DNA from: Vidua macroura | Taxonomy: Eukaryota > Chordata > Aves > Passeriformes > Viduidae | Reading direction: 5' to 3' | Assembly (NCBI RefSeq): GCF_024509145.1 | Contig: NC_071575.1 | Span: 54,292,269 to 54,356,268 of the forward strand | DNA: 64,000 bases | Part shown: one piece after another, positions 12,901 to 23,400 of the stretch | How the letters are laid out: every line of letters starts with the position of its first letter | Numbering within the stretch: the stretch's first letter is position 1 | Program-made: the position numbers and the translations under genes | Notes under the pieces: generated by a model | Database searches by the model: none | Seen by the model: only the letters and a program-made list of their open reading frames with translations | Told to the model about the DNA's origin: nothing

Positions 12901-15900
12901 ATTACTGGAACATTTTATAAGCATGTAATTCTAAATCTGATCTCACACTGAAACAAGAAATAAATAAAGATCCTGAAGTCAAATGAGTCACATCAAATGA
13001 TGTGACTATTGACTGGAACCTTAATATTCTTTTAATGTCAGTTTTGTAGTGTGGTATTTGTATTATGTATATAGCAAATATTACTGTTAGTATTTCATAT
13101 ATGGGTCACTAATCACACATGATAAAATGTGAGACTTGAGGCATCAATCCATGATGAGCTCTAAATGTCACCAATACAAACTACAAGCTACCAATACAAA
13201 CTCAACATGCAAAAAGGGTTCATTTTCAGCCAAATTATCTTTTTGAGCCAGTTGATTGTGTGGCTACACAACTCTTCATCCAACAAAATGGGGACAGAGT
13301 GGGGAAAGATTATAGGAGGGTCAGATTTCAGTTTCAGGTAACAGCTAGTCATGAGAGCCTCATTCCTCTCTTGCAGCTTAGTCTGTGCCCCACACATTTT
13401 CAGTGCAGCACTGGTTTGCCCTTTAACCCTGCCTATCAGTTACCTTGTTGGCCCAAATTATGATCTGCTGAGAGACACATCTGGAAAGTGAGGTCAAAGA
13501 GCAAAAGAGAGGCCATAGTATTATTTTTCAAACAGGAGAATATTAGCAGGATAGATCCTAGTAGCTACTAGGACCACCATGCTGAAAGGCATCTGTCTGG
13601 TTCAGCAGCCAGCTCCTCAGCACTCTCGGGTCCACTGCTAAATATGTGCTCCTGCTGTCTGCTTCACTGACCAGATACATGAAATGGTGTATGATGAATG
13701 TTGAGAAATTTGAGAAATCTAGATATTGTGATTAGAACTGTTACTCCTGGCTATGCCTGTTGACTTGACTCCGCTGTAGGGGGATGTGCTTTAGGACACG
13801 CAAGCATAACTCCTACATATGTGTCTGTAAGGTATATTCCAACTGTACTTACTTGCCACTATGCAGGGACACAATGCAGCTTGTGCCTTTTTCAGGTACT
13901 TGTGATTCTTCTAGTTAGAAGAGTGCACATACCAGGGCTTAGCTGATGACCAGGCAGTTGTGAACAAGCATTTCTTAAACATGATGGGGTGCACACTGAA
14001 CGCTGAATTTGTTTTCTAATAAATCAGTTTAGATCATTACTGCACCTCTGGTGCTGAATGTAACAGAACAGCTGATAAGAAGAGTTTTCCAACTCAGTTC
14101 AATCTGAGGACATGCATGAATGGAAGATAATAACTTGCTCCTCTAGGAGATCCCAGAGCTGAATAATCATGGTGAAAGGCCTGGGAAAAAACAGCTATCC
14201 TAATTAACACAGACCACAGACGCCATTGGTGGTAATATCAAGAGTCTATCCTAATGGAAAAAGCTGTCTGGAAAATGCTGTATTACTGTCAGAGATCGAA
14301 ATCTTGTACGGTAGAAGAGTTGTCAACACTCAGAAAAGGTTCCCTTCAACTGGTCTATTTCACATGAAATCTGTGGAGTTTATATTTTCTGGTTTCAAAG
14401 GCTGTGTGAATAGCTAAGTGAAAGGGGTAATGGTGGAGAACCAATAAATCACAGCTAGATATTGAAGTGTGTGTTTCATGAAGGCACTGATACATTTTAA
14501 AATGCTGTTTTCTTCCCTTTGGTACAAAGCTGTTATGTCCTCTGCTACTGTGACAGAATGGGACCCCACATAAATTACATATGGTTCCTATCTCTACACC
14601 ATGAGCAGTATACACAAGTTTTCATCAAGACCTCACTCTGTGTTCCCAGAAACCAATGTTGATCCTCTAACTACTAATTCCTCTTCAGTCGTGCTTGAAT
14701 ATATTCACCTAATTTCCCCAAATTATTTTAGGAGTTTGCCACCCTGAAGAGTGGTGTAGGATCCATAGCTATTGGTGGAGTAACAGACATTATTTTGAGG
14801 ACAAACCATAGTCAGTCAAATATTAAATGTCAAGCCAGTCATTTAGGACAATTTTACCCTAAGGCTCAGCTTGTTCTCTGCATACAATGGGATGGGAAGT
14901 CCAGAAGAACTGTAAAGACAGGGTCATTCCTTCAGCTCATACACCAGGGAGAAGTGAAGATGATGGGAGGAAGCATAGAGTGGGGGGAGGGAGAGTGTCC
15001 TCCTTGTGATGCTCCATAAAATGCAGTAACACTCCCTCTTCCTGTACTGCCAGACTGTGCTTGGCAAAACTACACCAGCTGCTTAAGGTCATTGAGATCT
15101 GGGGTTATCTCTGAAAATAAATAACCTGCCATTAATCCTCTAACACAGTAGAACACAGAGCATTATTGAAAACCAAAGCAAAGAGCTAGAGAGACACAGT
15201 ATGTTTTCATTGTTCCAGGGTATGGAAAATAGTGATTTTCAATTTCTTTCTTTTTTTTTTTTTTTTTCATTAGGGAGATTCTGTTTCAATCACTATGTCA
15301 CAGGAAATGTGTGGGTCAACAATTTGCATTCAGGTATGTGTCTTGCTTTTGCCAGGTACCCTGTACAAAATAAACTAATAAACAAATCATTAAAACACCA
15401 AGCAAACCAGCAGGTACTCTCACTGCTTTCTCCTCCCAGCTAAATCTGATTACTGTGCAAATCGAGTTGGCAAAGAGCATTATTTATAGCTTGGTATGCT
15501 GCCAGCACTTTTCTTTGAGATGACATTAATTAACTGAGAAGTTGCTGTCTGTGATCTTGCTCCTTTGTCAGTGGCATATAAAAGGATATCATCAGGATAT
15601 TGCTAATTCTGTCTTTATATGTTCCTCCATTAAAAAAAGATACAAGTAAATAATAGATGAATTTTCAAAAATTGACATTGACTAGAAAAGGTAAGGCATA
15701 TAGTAAACAGCACAGCTGTATATAGTGTATAGTGTCCTAGAATTAGCACTCAGGAAAGTAGAACTGAGCAAATTATTTCTGACATTTCTGCACACTATTT
15801 CCATAGCTGAACTTCATTAAGAAATTTTGTTCATAGAAAATGAGCAGGAAGCTGATAGGTTTATACCTCTCTGGAGTTAATGTTCTCAGCAGACACTGAG

Positions 15901-17878
15901 AGAAATGAAAGTGAGAGTGGTGCTCTGAGGCTCCATTAGCTGCCCTGGAAGGCCCTTCTCAGCTTCACATTCTGCTGCTGGGAAGAAAGAAGGAAGATAG
16001 AAGTGAGACTGGCAAGAGCCTTATGAGTAATGAGAGTAGTAGATCTTTCCCTAGTGAGAAATAAAATTTAGTGGGGAGACTGAAAATTTCCTGCATAAAT
16101 TATTTATTCTGTAAATAAGATATTATCTGTCAGACAACAATAACAACAAAAATTATGATTAACTCTATCATTTAAATACCTAAAAATGATTGCAACTCAC
16201 TTAATATACACTAGACCAGCAATTTCTATATGTGTATATTTAAAAACAGATTTAAAATGCAGTCACTTGAGTAAACTAATAAAGCAATCTCGTTTTGTCA
16301 ACACAAGTGCTTAGTAACAGTTTTGCTGAAAGGGGAATAAGCCTCAATTCTTTCTTTTGAAAGGGTTGGAGAACAGATGTAGATTATTCAGTTCCACTGC
16401 AGATCTGTGATATCTTCTGTGGTAAGTAGGCATGTTAACAAAAGAAGCATTGGGTCTTGATTCTGTAGAAGAGAACATTTCAGGTGAAGTATGTTTTCAC
16501 TGGGAAACCGAGGTGGGATTCACCTGACTGAATGTAGATGTGTGCACAAGAGCTAGACATGCTCAGATTCCTTTATAGACAGTGGACTCATATACCTCAT
16601 GAGCTACTTTAATTAGCTCTGCAAGGGCAACTTGTGTGGCTGGCTGCTGCCTCTGCTTCCTGGGTGAATTTTCCACCCTGTGCCAGTTTCTGTGTGTCAC
16701 ACCTATATTTACCTTCGTGTCAGTAATAAAAACACACCTTGGCAAGAGGCACACACTGCTGCCCTTGCAGTGACTGCAACACAGCCCTGCTGTCAGTTCT
16801 CCCCCTCTGCAAATGGGACAGCAGCATTTCCCTCCACATCCCAGCAAACAGAAGTTTGCTTCTGCATATTATTATTATTATGATTTGAGGTACACTCAGA
16901 TACACTATGGAGCCAGAATATTCTGAAACCTCCAAGCCCTGAAAGTAAGGTGTTGTAGAAATTAGTGAGTTCAGAGCAAACTAAGGCTGTGGGGTTTAAG
17001 GTGAACAGTACAGCAGTGGATTGACTAATTTAGAACTAAAAAGTCCAGAAGGAATCATGCTGAGAGAAGCTTCAATCTGGGCATTGCCAAAAACACATCT
17101 CCAAACTCACACAACCAACCAACGAACCAACCAACCAACATCCCCTTCTAGTCCACCATAAATATAGTAAGTCTTGTGACAGATTTTCCCTGTTGTCTAA
17201 AAACACCTGTCAGTTGACTATGGCTTTAGATTTGGAAGCCTGATAATAAAAAGAAGGGATCTTGAATTTGTAGTCTGAATGTAGCTCCCTGTGTAATCAT
17301 TCGTATAATGCCAGTTCAGGTTTCTTCTCCACTGAAAAACTTTTAACAAGCCCACTCAAGATGAATAAATTAAATAATCAGTGTTGATTATTTAATCAAC
17401 ATTAAATCATTGTTGATTTAACAATGTATGTTGATATAATAATTGTATGAAACACAATTCATACAGTGGTTCATACAGTGTGGATGCATTTTCATATTTT
17501 CCATTTTAAAAATGCAGAGTATGACAAAAACATGTAAAATAATTAAAAGCTCTAGAGATGGCAGTCTTGGAATTTCCCTGACCCTCATAGTAGGAGAGAA
17601 TGTGTCTGTGCAGTAAATTAAAATAGCCGAACATCAAAAGCTGACCAAAGAACTTTTTGGGCAAAATATTTGATTTAAATATTTAAATAATGAACTTTTT
17701 GTCACAGGCTTGTTTGTTTGTTTGGTTTGGTTTTTCGTTTTGTTTCTATGTTTGTGTGTGTGGGTTTTGTTGGTTGTTGTAGGTTTTTTTTTTTTCTTTT
17801 TTCTTCTGATTAGGAATTTGTGGAGATTCAAAAGAAAAAGGAGAAAATGTGCACTTATCAAGAATATCAGAACTTTAA
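772..17878 (+). CDS. IL17REL: Interleukin-17 receptor E-like gene (ectodomain, spliced, 5' incomplete)
   Basis: Thirteen exons join without a phase conflict: 772-921, 1668-1777, 3080-3194, 4792-4836, 5673-5812, 6083-6154, 8374-8428, 9125-9288, 11559-11603, 12258-12315, 12644-12789, 15274-15333, 16364-16421, plus a tentative last exon at 17814-17878. They give about 406 codons. The cysteine-rich product matches the extracellular region of the IL-17 receptor C/E group: MKCVQGSPC near residue 35, VRLCHKWFTCED near 165, CPFEND near 223, a WEPVCP block near 245, and a late pair of cysteine-bearing exons like those just before the membrane helix in IL17RE and IL17RC. N-glycosylation sequons are NVS (exon 5), NSS (exon 8) and NRT (exon 11). 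By family knowledge these domains bind IL-17 cytokines at the cell surface or outside it. No signal peptide exon, clear membrane helix or SEFIR domain was found in the window. IL17RE is the main alternative, but its SEFIR exon normally follows directly. Confidence 0.72.
1668..1777 (+). CDS. IL17REL: IL17REL exon 2
   Basis: The acceptor is CATTGCAG and the donor AAG|GTAAAC. The incoming split codon becomes GAC (Asp), and the exon ends between codons. The translation carries LEICSFSLDTQQSQCINVRI followed by a lysine-rich stretch. The paired cysteines and strand-like pattern continue the first receptor domain. Confidence 0.75.
3080..3194 (+). CDS. IL17REL: IL17REL exon 3
   Basis: The acceptor is TTTAAACAG and the donor GAAG|GTAGGA; it enters in phase 0 and leaves in phase 1. 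It encodes VQVQFNCIEVNVAQHIYVT and then a cysteine-bearing strand (VPHYCEVKLSQQYYVE). A second AG six bases inside the exon (3084-3085) could also serve as acceptor and would remove two residues, Val-Gln, in frame. Confidence 0.75.
3264..3290. repeat. (CCAA)n simple repeat
   Basis: Imperfect tetranucleotide CCAA repeats in intron 3, following an A-rich run. No further function visible. Confidence 0.8.
4792..4836 (+). CDS. IL17REL: IL17REL exon 4 (45 nt)
   Basis: This short exon lies between CTACTTTGCAG and the donor CGG|GTGAGC. It enters and leaves in phase 1 and encodes DCRNNDVGKYIPACS across the junctions. It is supported by phase agreement on both sides and two cysteines. Skipping it would keep the frame. 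Confidence 0.68.
5228..5247. repeat. (AT)n dinucleotide repeat
   Basis: About ten AT units in intron 4. Confidence 0.85.
5673..5812 (+). CDS. IL17REL: IL17REL exon 5
   Basis: A strong polypyrimidine acceptor (TTTTTTTTCAG) and donor GTG|GTGAGT flank this exon. It contains the sequon NVS and the motif DYYVRLCHKWFTCED, which resembles the conserved strand of IL17RC/RE ectodomains where a Leu-Cys pair precedes a second cysteine. It exits in phase 0. Confidence 0.8.
5906..6030. repeat. Imperfect (TATC)n/(ATCTAT)n microsatellite
   Basis: Many interrupted TATC/ATCTAT units lie in the short intron between exons 5 and 6, starting about 95 bases after the donor. Length variation here could alter intron size only. 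Confidence 0.85.
6083..6154 (+). CDS. IL17REL: IL17REL exon 6 (24 codons)
   Basis: Exactly 24 codons with phase 0 at both ends, acceptor TTTCATTTCAG and donor GAG|GTAATA. It encodes a strand ending LLPCLCIE. The Leu-Pro-Cys-Leu-Cys pattern is typical of IL-17 receptor E/C relatives immediately before the CPFEND segment. Confidence 0.78.
6480..7260 (+). mobile_element. Old, degraded CR1-type LINE 3' region (sense) in intron 6
   Basis: Phrases resemble the end of CR1 ORF2 and the region after it: a GAAGTGCAAGTTCATGTACTT-like block near 6807, a GAAAAAAGATCTGGCTG-like block near 6885, a GTTGGTCACAGGGTGAGTA-like block near 6907 and a TCAAGAAAGATTAATTCA-like block near 7052. The copy has many substitutions and no open frame. 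Boundaries are approximate. Confidence 0.5.
7487..7520. repeat. Perfect 13-bp inverted repeat (hairpin)
   Basis: Arms AAATGTAGATATC (7487-7499) and GATATCTACATTT (7508-7520) flank an 8-base loop. It may be the core of an old palindromic DNA-transposon relic, since the next bases (TTAGGTGTCCAAACTCTTAAAGTC-like) read like old interspersed-repeat sequence. The family was not identified. Confidence 0.7.
8374..8428 (+). CDS. IL17REL: IL17REL exon 7, followed by a GC donor
   Basis: The acceptor is TTGATTGTAG. The exon encodes GWLALPDARRIQLCPFEN. The next exon completes the codon to Asp (CPFEND), which fixes the splice after base 8428 and makes the donor GCAAGT. This is a GC-AG intron with an otherwise consensus donor. 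Confidence 0.78.
9125..9288 (+). CDS. IL17REL: IL17REL exon 8 (core ectodomain exon)
   Basis: The acceptor is TTTGTGCACAG and the donor AAA|GTAAGT. It carries TQVLWDN and then LAWEPVCPVLVMVNLC, the most family-like block in the window: a Trp-Glu-Pro-x-Cys-Pro strand followed by a hydrophobic strand ending in Cys. A sequon NSS lies near its end. It leaves in phase 0. Confidence 0.85.
10544..10597 (-). mobile_element. CR1 3' tip, antisense, in intron 8
   Basis: The text AATCATAGAACCATAGAG, followed by CTGGAAGGACC and AAGGATCATC, is the complement of the CR1 3' end with its ATTCTATG repeats. Only the last 50-60 bases are present. Confidence 0.75.
11559..11603 (+). CDS. IL17REL: IL17REL exon 9 (45 nt, tandem acceptor)
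   Basis: Fifteen codons (VKYSRVDTHPRLCMK) with phase 0 at both ends and donor AAG|GTAAAG. The acceptor reads CCAGCAG, so splicing could occur after 11555 or 11558. The upstream choice adds one glutamine. The His-Pro-x-Leu-Cys motif matches the family position before the Lys/Phe strand. Confidence 0.72.
12258..12315 (+). CDS. IL17REL: IL17REL exon 10
   Basis: The acceptor is GCTTTCAG and the donor CAG|GTAAAT; it leaves in phase 1. It encodes FTTKRGSWIKCPFAHGEFP. The Gly-Ser-Trp-Ile-Lys-Cys-Pro-Phe segment is the receptor's second cysteine-proline strand. Confidence 0.78.
12644..12789 (+). CDS. IL17REL: IL17REL exon 11
   Basis: The acceptor is CTAATATCAG and the split codon becomes Ala. The exon encodes WKMRTAAVAEQIQVFFTSQ and then FSVLVCNRTQMASC with a sequon, a pattern shared with IL17RE/RC (WKM motif, then a Val/Leu-Cys strand). 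The proposed donor GTG|GTTTGT is weak. A second in-frame GT lies three bases upstream (12787), so the last residue is uncertain. Confidence 0.75.
15274..15333 (+). CDS. IL17REL: IL17REL exon 12 (20 codons)
   Basis: A long T tract ends in CATTAG and the donor is CAG|GTATGT; phase is 0 on both sides. It encodes GDSVSITMSQEMCGSTICIQ. The Cys-x4-Cys-x-Gln ending matches the juxtamembrane exon pair of IL17RC/RE. Confidence 0.72.
16364..16421 (+). CDS. IL17REL: IL17REL exon 13, last exon placed with confidence
   Basis: The acceptor is TTTTGAAAG and the donor TGTG|GTAAGT. It encodes GWRTDVDYSVPLQICDIFC and leaves in phase 1. The Trp-Arg-x-Asp-Val and Leu-x-Ile-Cys spacing fits the segment that in IL17RE lies directly before the transmembrane helix. 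What follows is unclear. Confidence 0.72.
17110..17140. repeat. (ACCA)n simple repeat
   Basis: Seven near-perfect CCAA/ACCA units with one GAA interruption, between exon 13 and the candidate last exon. Confidence 0.85.
17370..17400. repeat. Nested inverted repeats
   Basis: TTAAATAATCA (17370-17380) pairs with TGATTATTTAA (17385-17395) across a 4-base loop. An overlapping palindrome GTTGATTA-TT-TAATCAAC spans 17383-17400, so two alternative hairpins compete. AT-rich and probably incidental. Confidence 0.7.
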
Positions 17879-18600
17879 TATGTGATCACTGTGTTTGTTG
17901 TACATTAACCTCATGCTTCATGGATCCTGACATAATTTATGGTTTTGGGATAACGTGATCTACATTAGTTGGTAGATATGGCAATATGGTTTATACAAAT
18001 GTCAAAGCAAATGACAAATAATCTTGTAATGGCATAGTGAAATAGTGAAAATACATACTGTATACATATTTGTAAAAGAGAAATGTGCATAAGTTAAGTG
18101 TTACTGTTAAAGATACCAAGAACTGTTGGTGTGTCCAGAAGACTCATGATATTTAAAAACAAGATTCCAGTCATAACAACATCTATTATAAAAAAGTCAT
18201 TGTGTCTAACCATCAGGAAGGCTGCTCTTTACCCAGTTTTTAAGAAGAGCTTTCAGACATGTATAATTTATTATTCTACAATGGATTGCATTTTTCTATA
18301 AGTAGATGGGCTTTGGGAATTACAATGGTTTGGTCTTGTTTGCTCCACAAAGGATGGAGATGGGAAAAAATGTGTTGCGTTTCTTTAAAATTTGCATTTA
18401 ATAGCATTGACTTGGAGGCAATACTTTGTGTTCCTTTCAAATTTTCTATTTCTTTTGACCACTTTTCTGGATTCTATTTAATAAAGCCAAGCATTTTGAG
18501 ACATTATTTCCCCTATAAAATAAGAAATGTATGTATTTTGTATGAAACAATAACCTATATCAGTTACTCTGAGAATAAATATGTGAATCATAATGAAAAC
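17814..18600 (+). CDS. IL17REL: Candidate terminal exon A of IL17REL with 3' UTR
   Basis: The acceptor has a very strong polypyrimidine tract and ends CTGATTAG. In the required phase 1 it adds about 21 polar residues (GICGDSKEKGENVHLSRISE...) and stops at TAA 17876-17878. AATAAA signals follow at 18480 and 18574. This would give a receptor without membrane anchor. It is the nearest phase-compatible choice, but no family motif supports the tail. Confidence 0.35.
18480..18579 (+). promoter_or_regulatory. Two polyadenylation signals after candidate exon A
   Basis: Canonical AATAAA hexamers occur at 18480-18485 and 18574-18579, about 600-700 bases after the TAA at 17876. They would suit the end of a short 3' UTR. 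In AT-rich DNA such hexamers are common, so they are only supporting evidence. Confidence 0.35.
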
Positions 18601-18635
18601 AAAATGACAACCTATATTTGAACTTGTTCCCTTAG

Positions 18636-18690
18636 GTTTTCATGGTCAGTCATACAGTGATGGAAACCCACCAAAAGCCATGACACACAG
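18636..18690 (+). CDS. Candidate alternative exon B of IL17REL
   Basis: It lies between TTCCCTTAG and ACAG|GTATCC and is open in the phase left by exon 13, encoding FHGQSYSDGNPPKAMTH. It could join a final exon at 19635 (acceptor TTTCTCCTAG) that stops at TGA 19660-19662, with AATAAA at 20460 and 20470. No motif supports it; the case rests on splice sites and phase only. Confidence 0.2.
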
Positions 18691-20459
18691 GTATCCATCT
18701 AATTTACAGTTTAAAACATCTGTGGGAATGGATGGAGTTTTTAATCTTGAAACCATATCACTGGCCTTGTTACAGGCACAGACGGAATATCTGAATGAAT
18801 TTTGTATATAGCTAGAAGGAATATCAGGTTCTTAACTCTCCCACTGAAGACATTCCCTGCTTCTGTGCTCTCTCTTCTCTTGCTTTCTCTCCTTGCAGTT
18901 TAGTTTGGAATCAGAGGTAGCTGCCTTGCTGCCAAAGTGAGGAGAAAGGGAGGCAAGTAACCAGTGGAAGTGAGAAGTTTGTAAAGTAACAACACAGCCT
19001 TCAAGAGCAACAAGCTCAGATGTGCTGTGCATGATATTCACATTATTAGCACCTGTCCCCTGCTTTCTCATTGACCTTTGCATGCAGATCAGATCCTCTG
19101 TGCTCTCACTGATTAGACATGTCTGCTCAGCTGCTCCAGTGCTGCTTCTTATTGCCACAGTCCTTTGCAAAACACCTCTCCTAGGCTATAGACAAATCAG
19201 TAAATAATGCAGCCCATGGAGGTATTTGGTAGACCCTGAGCCCTTAAAAATTCTCTTATTTTAAGGATACCTTTCAGATCTAGCCTAGAAGAGTGAGAGC
19301 TACCTAGAACCTCCAGAGAAAATAGAGATGGTCTGAAAAAGTTTGTTCAAAGATGGGGAAAAGATGCAGCCTTGCAAAAGCTCTGCAAATCGTGGTTGAG
19401 AAGGGGCTACCATCCGTGCCTTGAGGCAGTCTTTGGCTCTTCCCTTGTCTTTTCCCTTACCATTCAGGAAAAAGTATCATGGTTTTGTTTATTTTTTCAT
19501 ATAAGCACTGTTTGAACTGTGACAGTCAAGTACACAAGCTGTAGACAAATGGCTAGATTTGTTATTTTATACCAGCACACTCTAGAGAAAATAACCTCAC
19601 AACAATCTTCTTTCCTCTTCTGTTTTTCTCCTAGGATGAAGAGTGTGGAGTCCTTGCATTGAATTTAACAACATGTTTTCAAGGTCCTCAGTATCTTCTT
19701 AACATTGTATTTTGGTGCAACTTGTAAATCTGGTCTAACTGGTCATCTCTCATGATAGTAGCTTCTAATTACTGTGAGATTATTCTCATGAGTGAAGAAT
19801 TTAGCAAGTTGAGCCTACTCTAAAATGACAAATTCAGATTAGGAATCCTTATTTCCCAGTATTTAAAAAAAAAGGGTCTTAGATCACCTAGAAAATCAGG
19901 TCCTCATTTCCCTTCTAAAGTAGTATTTTATACAATACAATGCTATAAGTGAATACTTTCATAGTACTTTGTATACCTATAGAACAAATATTTCAGATTT
20001 TCTTGTTGGTAACTTTCATTTTTAAAACCATAAGCAAAAGTTTTTGAGAAATGAAGAATGGAGGAAGTTTTCTCAGCTTTGATTCATTATTCTTCTTTGC
20101 AATTTCCTGTCTTGATTTTCTCATGCCATTATGATGATCTCACCGTGACAGACTATGTTCTTAAAGTATATCTAACAACTGCTTTCTGTGTTTGCATTTG
20201 TGTTTGCCTTGGAGATATTTTTCCTATTTGTCTGAGGTGGTATATGCCTTTGGTTTGATAGCTATTTAAAACTGTCTTGTGCAAATGTGGTCTAGAAGGA
20301 AACAGTTTAATGGAAATAATGGAAATATTTTTCCCCATTATATCAGTATTTATACTCAATTGTTCAGGATAATATTACACACTGTACTGATTATCAAATA
20401 TTTGGCCTTTATTTCACTGAATAGTCCTGTCAAACATGCTTCCTGTTGTGTAACATTGG

Positions 20460-20475
20460 AATAAAGTAAAATAAA
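20460..20475 (+). promoter_or_regulatory. Paired polyadenylation signals after candidate exon B
   Basis: Two AATAAA hexamers at 20460-20465 and 20470-20475 lie about 800 bases past the TGA of the alternative 19635 exon. They fit that longer 3' end if it is used. Confidence 0.25.
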
Positions 20476-20479
20476 AGAT

Positions 20480-23400
20480 GATTAATAGCCTATCCTGAAA
20501 CCATGTGGAAGTGATCATGTGAGAACAGGAATATGGGTGAGGAGTAAGGGAACAAGAAGTTCATCAATAAAAAATATTTTCCATATGAATGTGTGGGGTT
20601 TTAAAAATTGTTTGTTTTGTTTTGTTTCAAGAGAAGATTCATTGACACATTTACAGAGTATGGTGTAAGAGACATATCCACTACATTGAAACACAAGAAT
20701 TTTTGAGGTGGCCTGGAGAGGTCAAGTTCTTCTTGACTCCTTTGATAAAAAAGCTTTATTGTTTAGACTGCACATCTATTAGGTCTAGTTTCATTCCTAG
20801 CAGGGCTGCAGCACCAAAAGCAGAGCTGGCAGGGCAGCATTCCTAGAACACTTAGTTACTTTCTTTGTGAAGTAGAAGCTCTGACCTACCCAGACACACC
20901 TGCTTTGCCTCTAATACCTTTCAGGCTGCAGCCAGAAACAAGATACTCAGCCATCCAGCTGAGAGAGCATCATAACACTACTCTCTTCACTTTCTTTCTG
21001 GAAAAATCTTTTCTGCAGGAAAGGTTATTTGTACAGAGTGGTTTTTACTGCCATGATCTTAAGATCAACTTTATGAATATGTCCTCAGACTGAAAATTAA
21101 TTAAAATGATACAGGTGTATCTAAGGGTAAAGCAAAGCACCACCTCCAATGACAAGCTCATCTGAAATCCTGAAACAACAGCTGTACTAAGCTCTTAGCT
21201 TTCAATGAGAAAGTCCTGTTTCAGCTGCATAGACACAGAGTCTTGCAGTACATCATCCTTTGTTGGCTGCAGTGCTGAAAAAAAACAAAGAAAATATGAC
21301 CAAGCATGACCCTATTTTACAGGAAAATTTGGATGGTGTACATAGCAGATGTCACTTAACCTGAAAGTAAAGTGCTCATCCAAAGATAGTAGTCTAGGCT
21401 CCCATGATGGCCCCTGTGGAGAGACAGGTAGTTTCCAGGCATATTTCTTTTGGTTGGATACTTGTTTCAAAGGGAGCCTAGGCAGCTCCACCTAAATGTT
21501 TACCATTACAACATTCCTGCTTACAGCAAATGTTTGCAAATAATCCCTAATAGTATTTCTGCACTTTGGCTCAGGCCTGTCTATTTGCATTTGGTAGTGA
21601 GAAAATTGTGGGTAGCTTTTCTGACTGACTCCAGAGCAGATCTACATGAGTCCTTTCCTAATAGTTTTGCTTCAGCCAAACATTGTCTCTTCTAATTAGA
21701 AATTTCCTGCTCCCTCTGGGAGTTGCTTTCCTGCTCTCCCAGATGGTGACTGGACCACCCCATACATGTACATGTTTGGAAGAAGTTCCACTCAGGTATG
21801 GTATTCTCTAGAGAAGTTACAGCCTCTTCTGTTCTTGTCACTTCATAGCTGCAAAAGTAAAGGTGTTTAAATTTTTTCACAGGACATTTTAAACACTGGT
21901 AGGTCAGCCCTGAAAGAAGGTAGTACTAAAATCTTTCCTAACTGTAAAAGTATTCATTACACTCTGCTGACCACTGAAATGTTTTCTTTATCTCACCCAA
22001 AATATGCAACAATTTTGCAATATTGACCAATGCACAAGAAAATGTGTTGTAGCAATAGTCAAATGCAAAAATCCCCTATGTGTTGCTTATAGACTTGGCT
22101 AATTGTCTAGAGCCTCCATTCCTTTATTGAAGGAAATTCCCTTCTTGCTTATTGTGGGCCAATCCAAACACCCTATTTTGAGGTAACCTGCATGTATTTG
22201 TTTTTCATTTAATATTTACATTCTTAGTATTATCACAGAGCATCAATGTCCCAGTTCTGCGATTTTAGCATGTATCAGAATATTGAGCTATAGCAAAAAG
22301 ACTGATGATTTTTAGTAGTCTTTTTAAGACTTTCTGTTATTTCTAGTGCATTGCACATACATGAAACCAACATTTAAAGTTAGAACATAAATTAAAGCAA
22401 TTTTTTTCCACTTAGGGACTTATTTTCTTGGTATGCTGACATGTGATCTGGTGTGGGAAACCAGCCTGGTGCTGCTGCAGTATTCTTTATTTGCAGTAAT
22501 ACATACATTTCCTTGGTATCAGCAAGTAACAGTTGAGTGCCATGCTTTAATTGCCACATCCCTCATTAGAGTAGCTGTGTATTCACCAAGCAGTTACAAC
22601 AGCCACAGCAGAACTAGTCCTGCTCTGCAGGCTCTGTTCCTGACTTGTCTCTTTTGGACTTCTGATGAACTACTTCAAGGAAATAAATGGGAAGAGAAAT
22701 TATGCCTACTTTTGTACTTTACTGCTGATTTCACTTCCTGGACTACAAAATCAGGCCTATATGAGCCAGCAGAAGGGAAGCAGGCCAGCTGTAGGGGAGT
22801 GCAAACAGTTCTGCTCCTTAGGTCCTTAGGTGGCAGACTGAATTGTCATAACTGACAACAGACTTCCAGCTGAAGTCTAACACACCTGTGCTTAACAAAC
22901 AGAAGGAAATTTACTTGCTTCAATTTAGTGTGAAAAGGTCCCCTTACTCATATCCTATAACAGCTGGCCTAAAAAAAAGGTGGCTTTATCTTATACCTCA
23001 TATCCCCTGTAAGTTTCTTTATTATACACAGAAATATCTTTCCTGGATTAGGAAAATGATTTCTCTCTCTTATCCAGAAAGCCCTTTAGTGTTAAACATG
23101 TAAAGCTGCTGTGTTCAGTGAACAAGTCCAGTGGCAATGATGGGAGCTATTCATCCCATCCCCCTGCTGGTTTTCTACCACTTCAAGATGCAGGCACACA
23201 GTTTGTGGTGATTGGGAGTGGGGCTGCAGCTGAGCCTCACCCCAGTGGGTACAGCTGTGAGAAGCAGGTGAGCAGCATTGACAGCAGTGAGCCATGGAGT
23301 GCCCAGGCGCACTGACCAACCACCAAAGGGAACAGAGGGCACACAGGTGCCATGCATGAACATGAGGGGTATAAAAGGTTGGGCTAAAGAACAAAAAGGG

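Noticed and set aside
17710..17958. Open frame resembling a membrane helix followed by basic residues
   Set aside because: The hydrophobic part is translated from a GT/T-rich low-complexity tract that serves as the polypyrimidine tract of the 17814 acceptor, and the frame differs from the receptor's.
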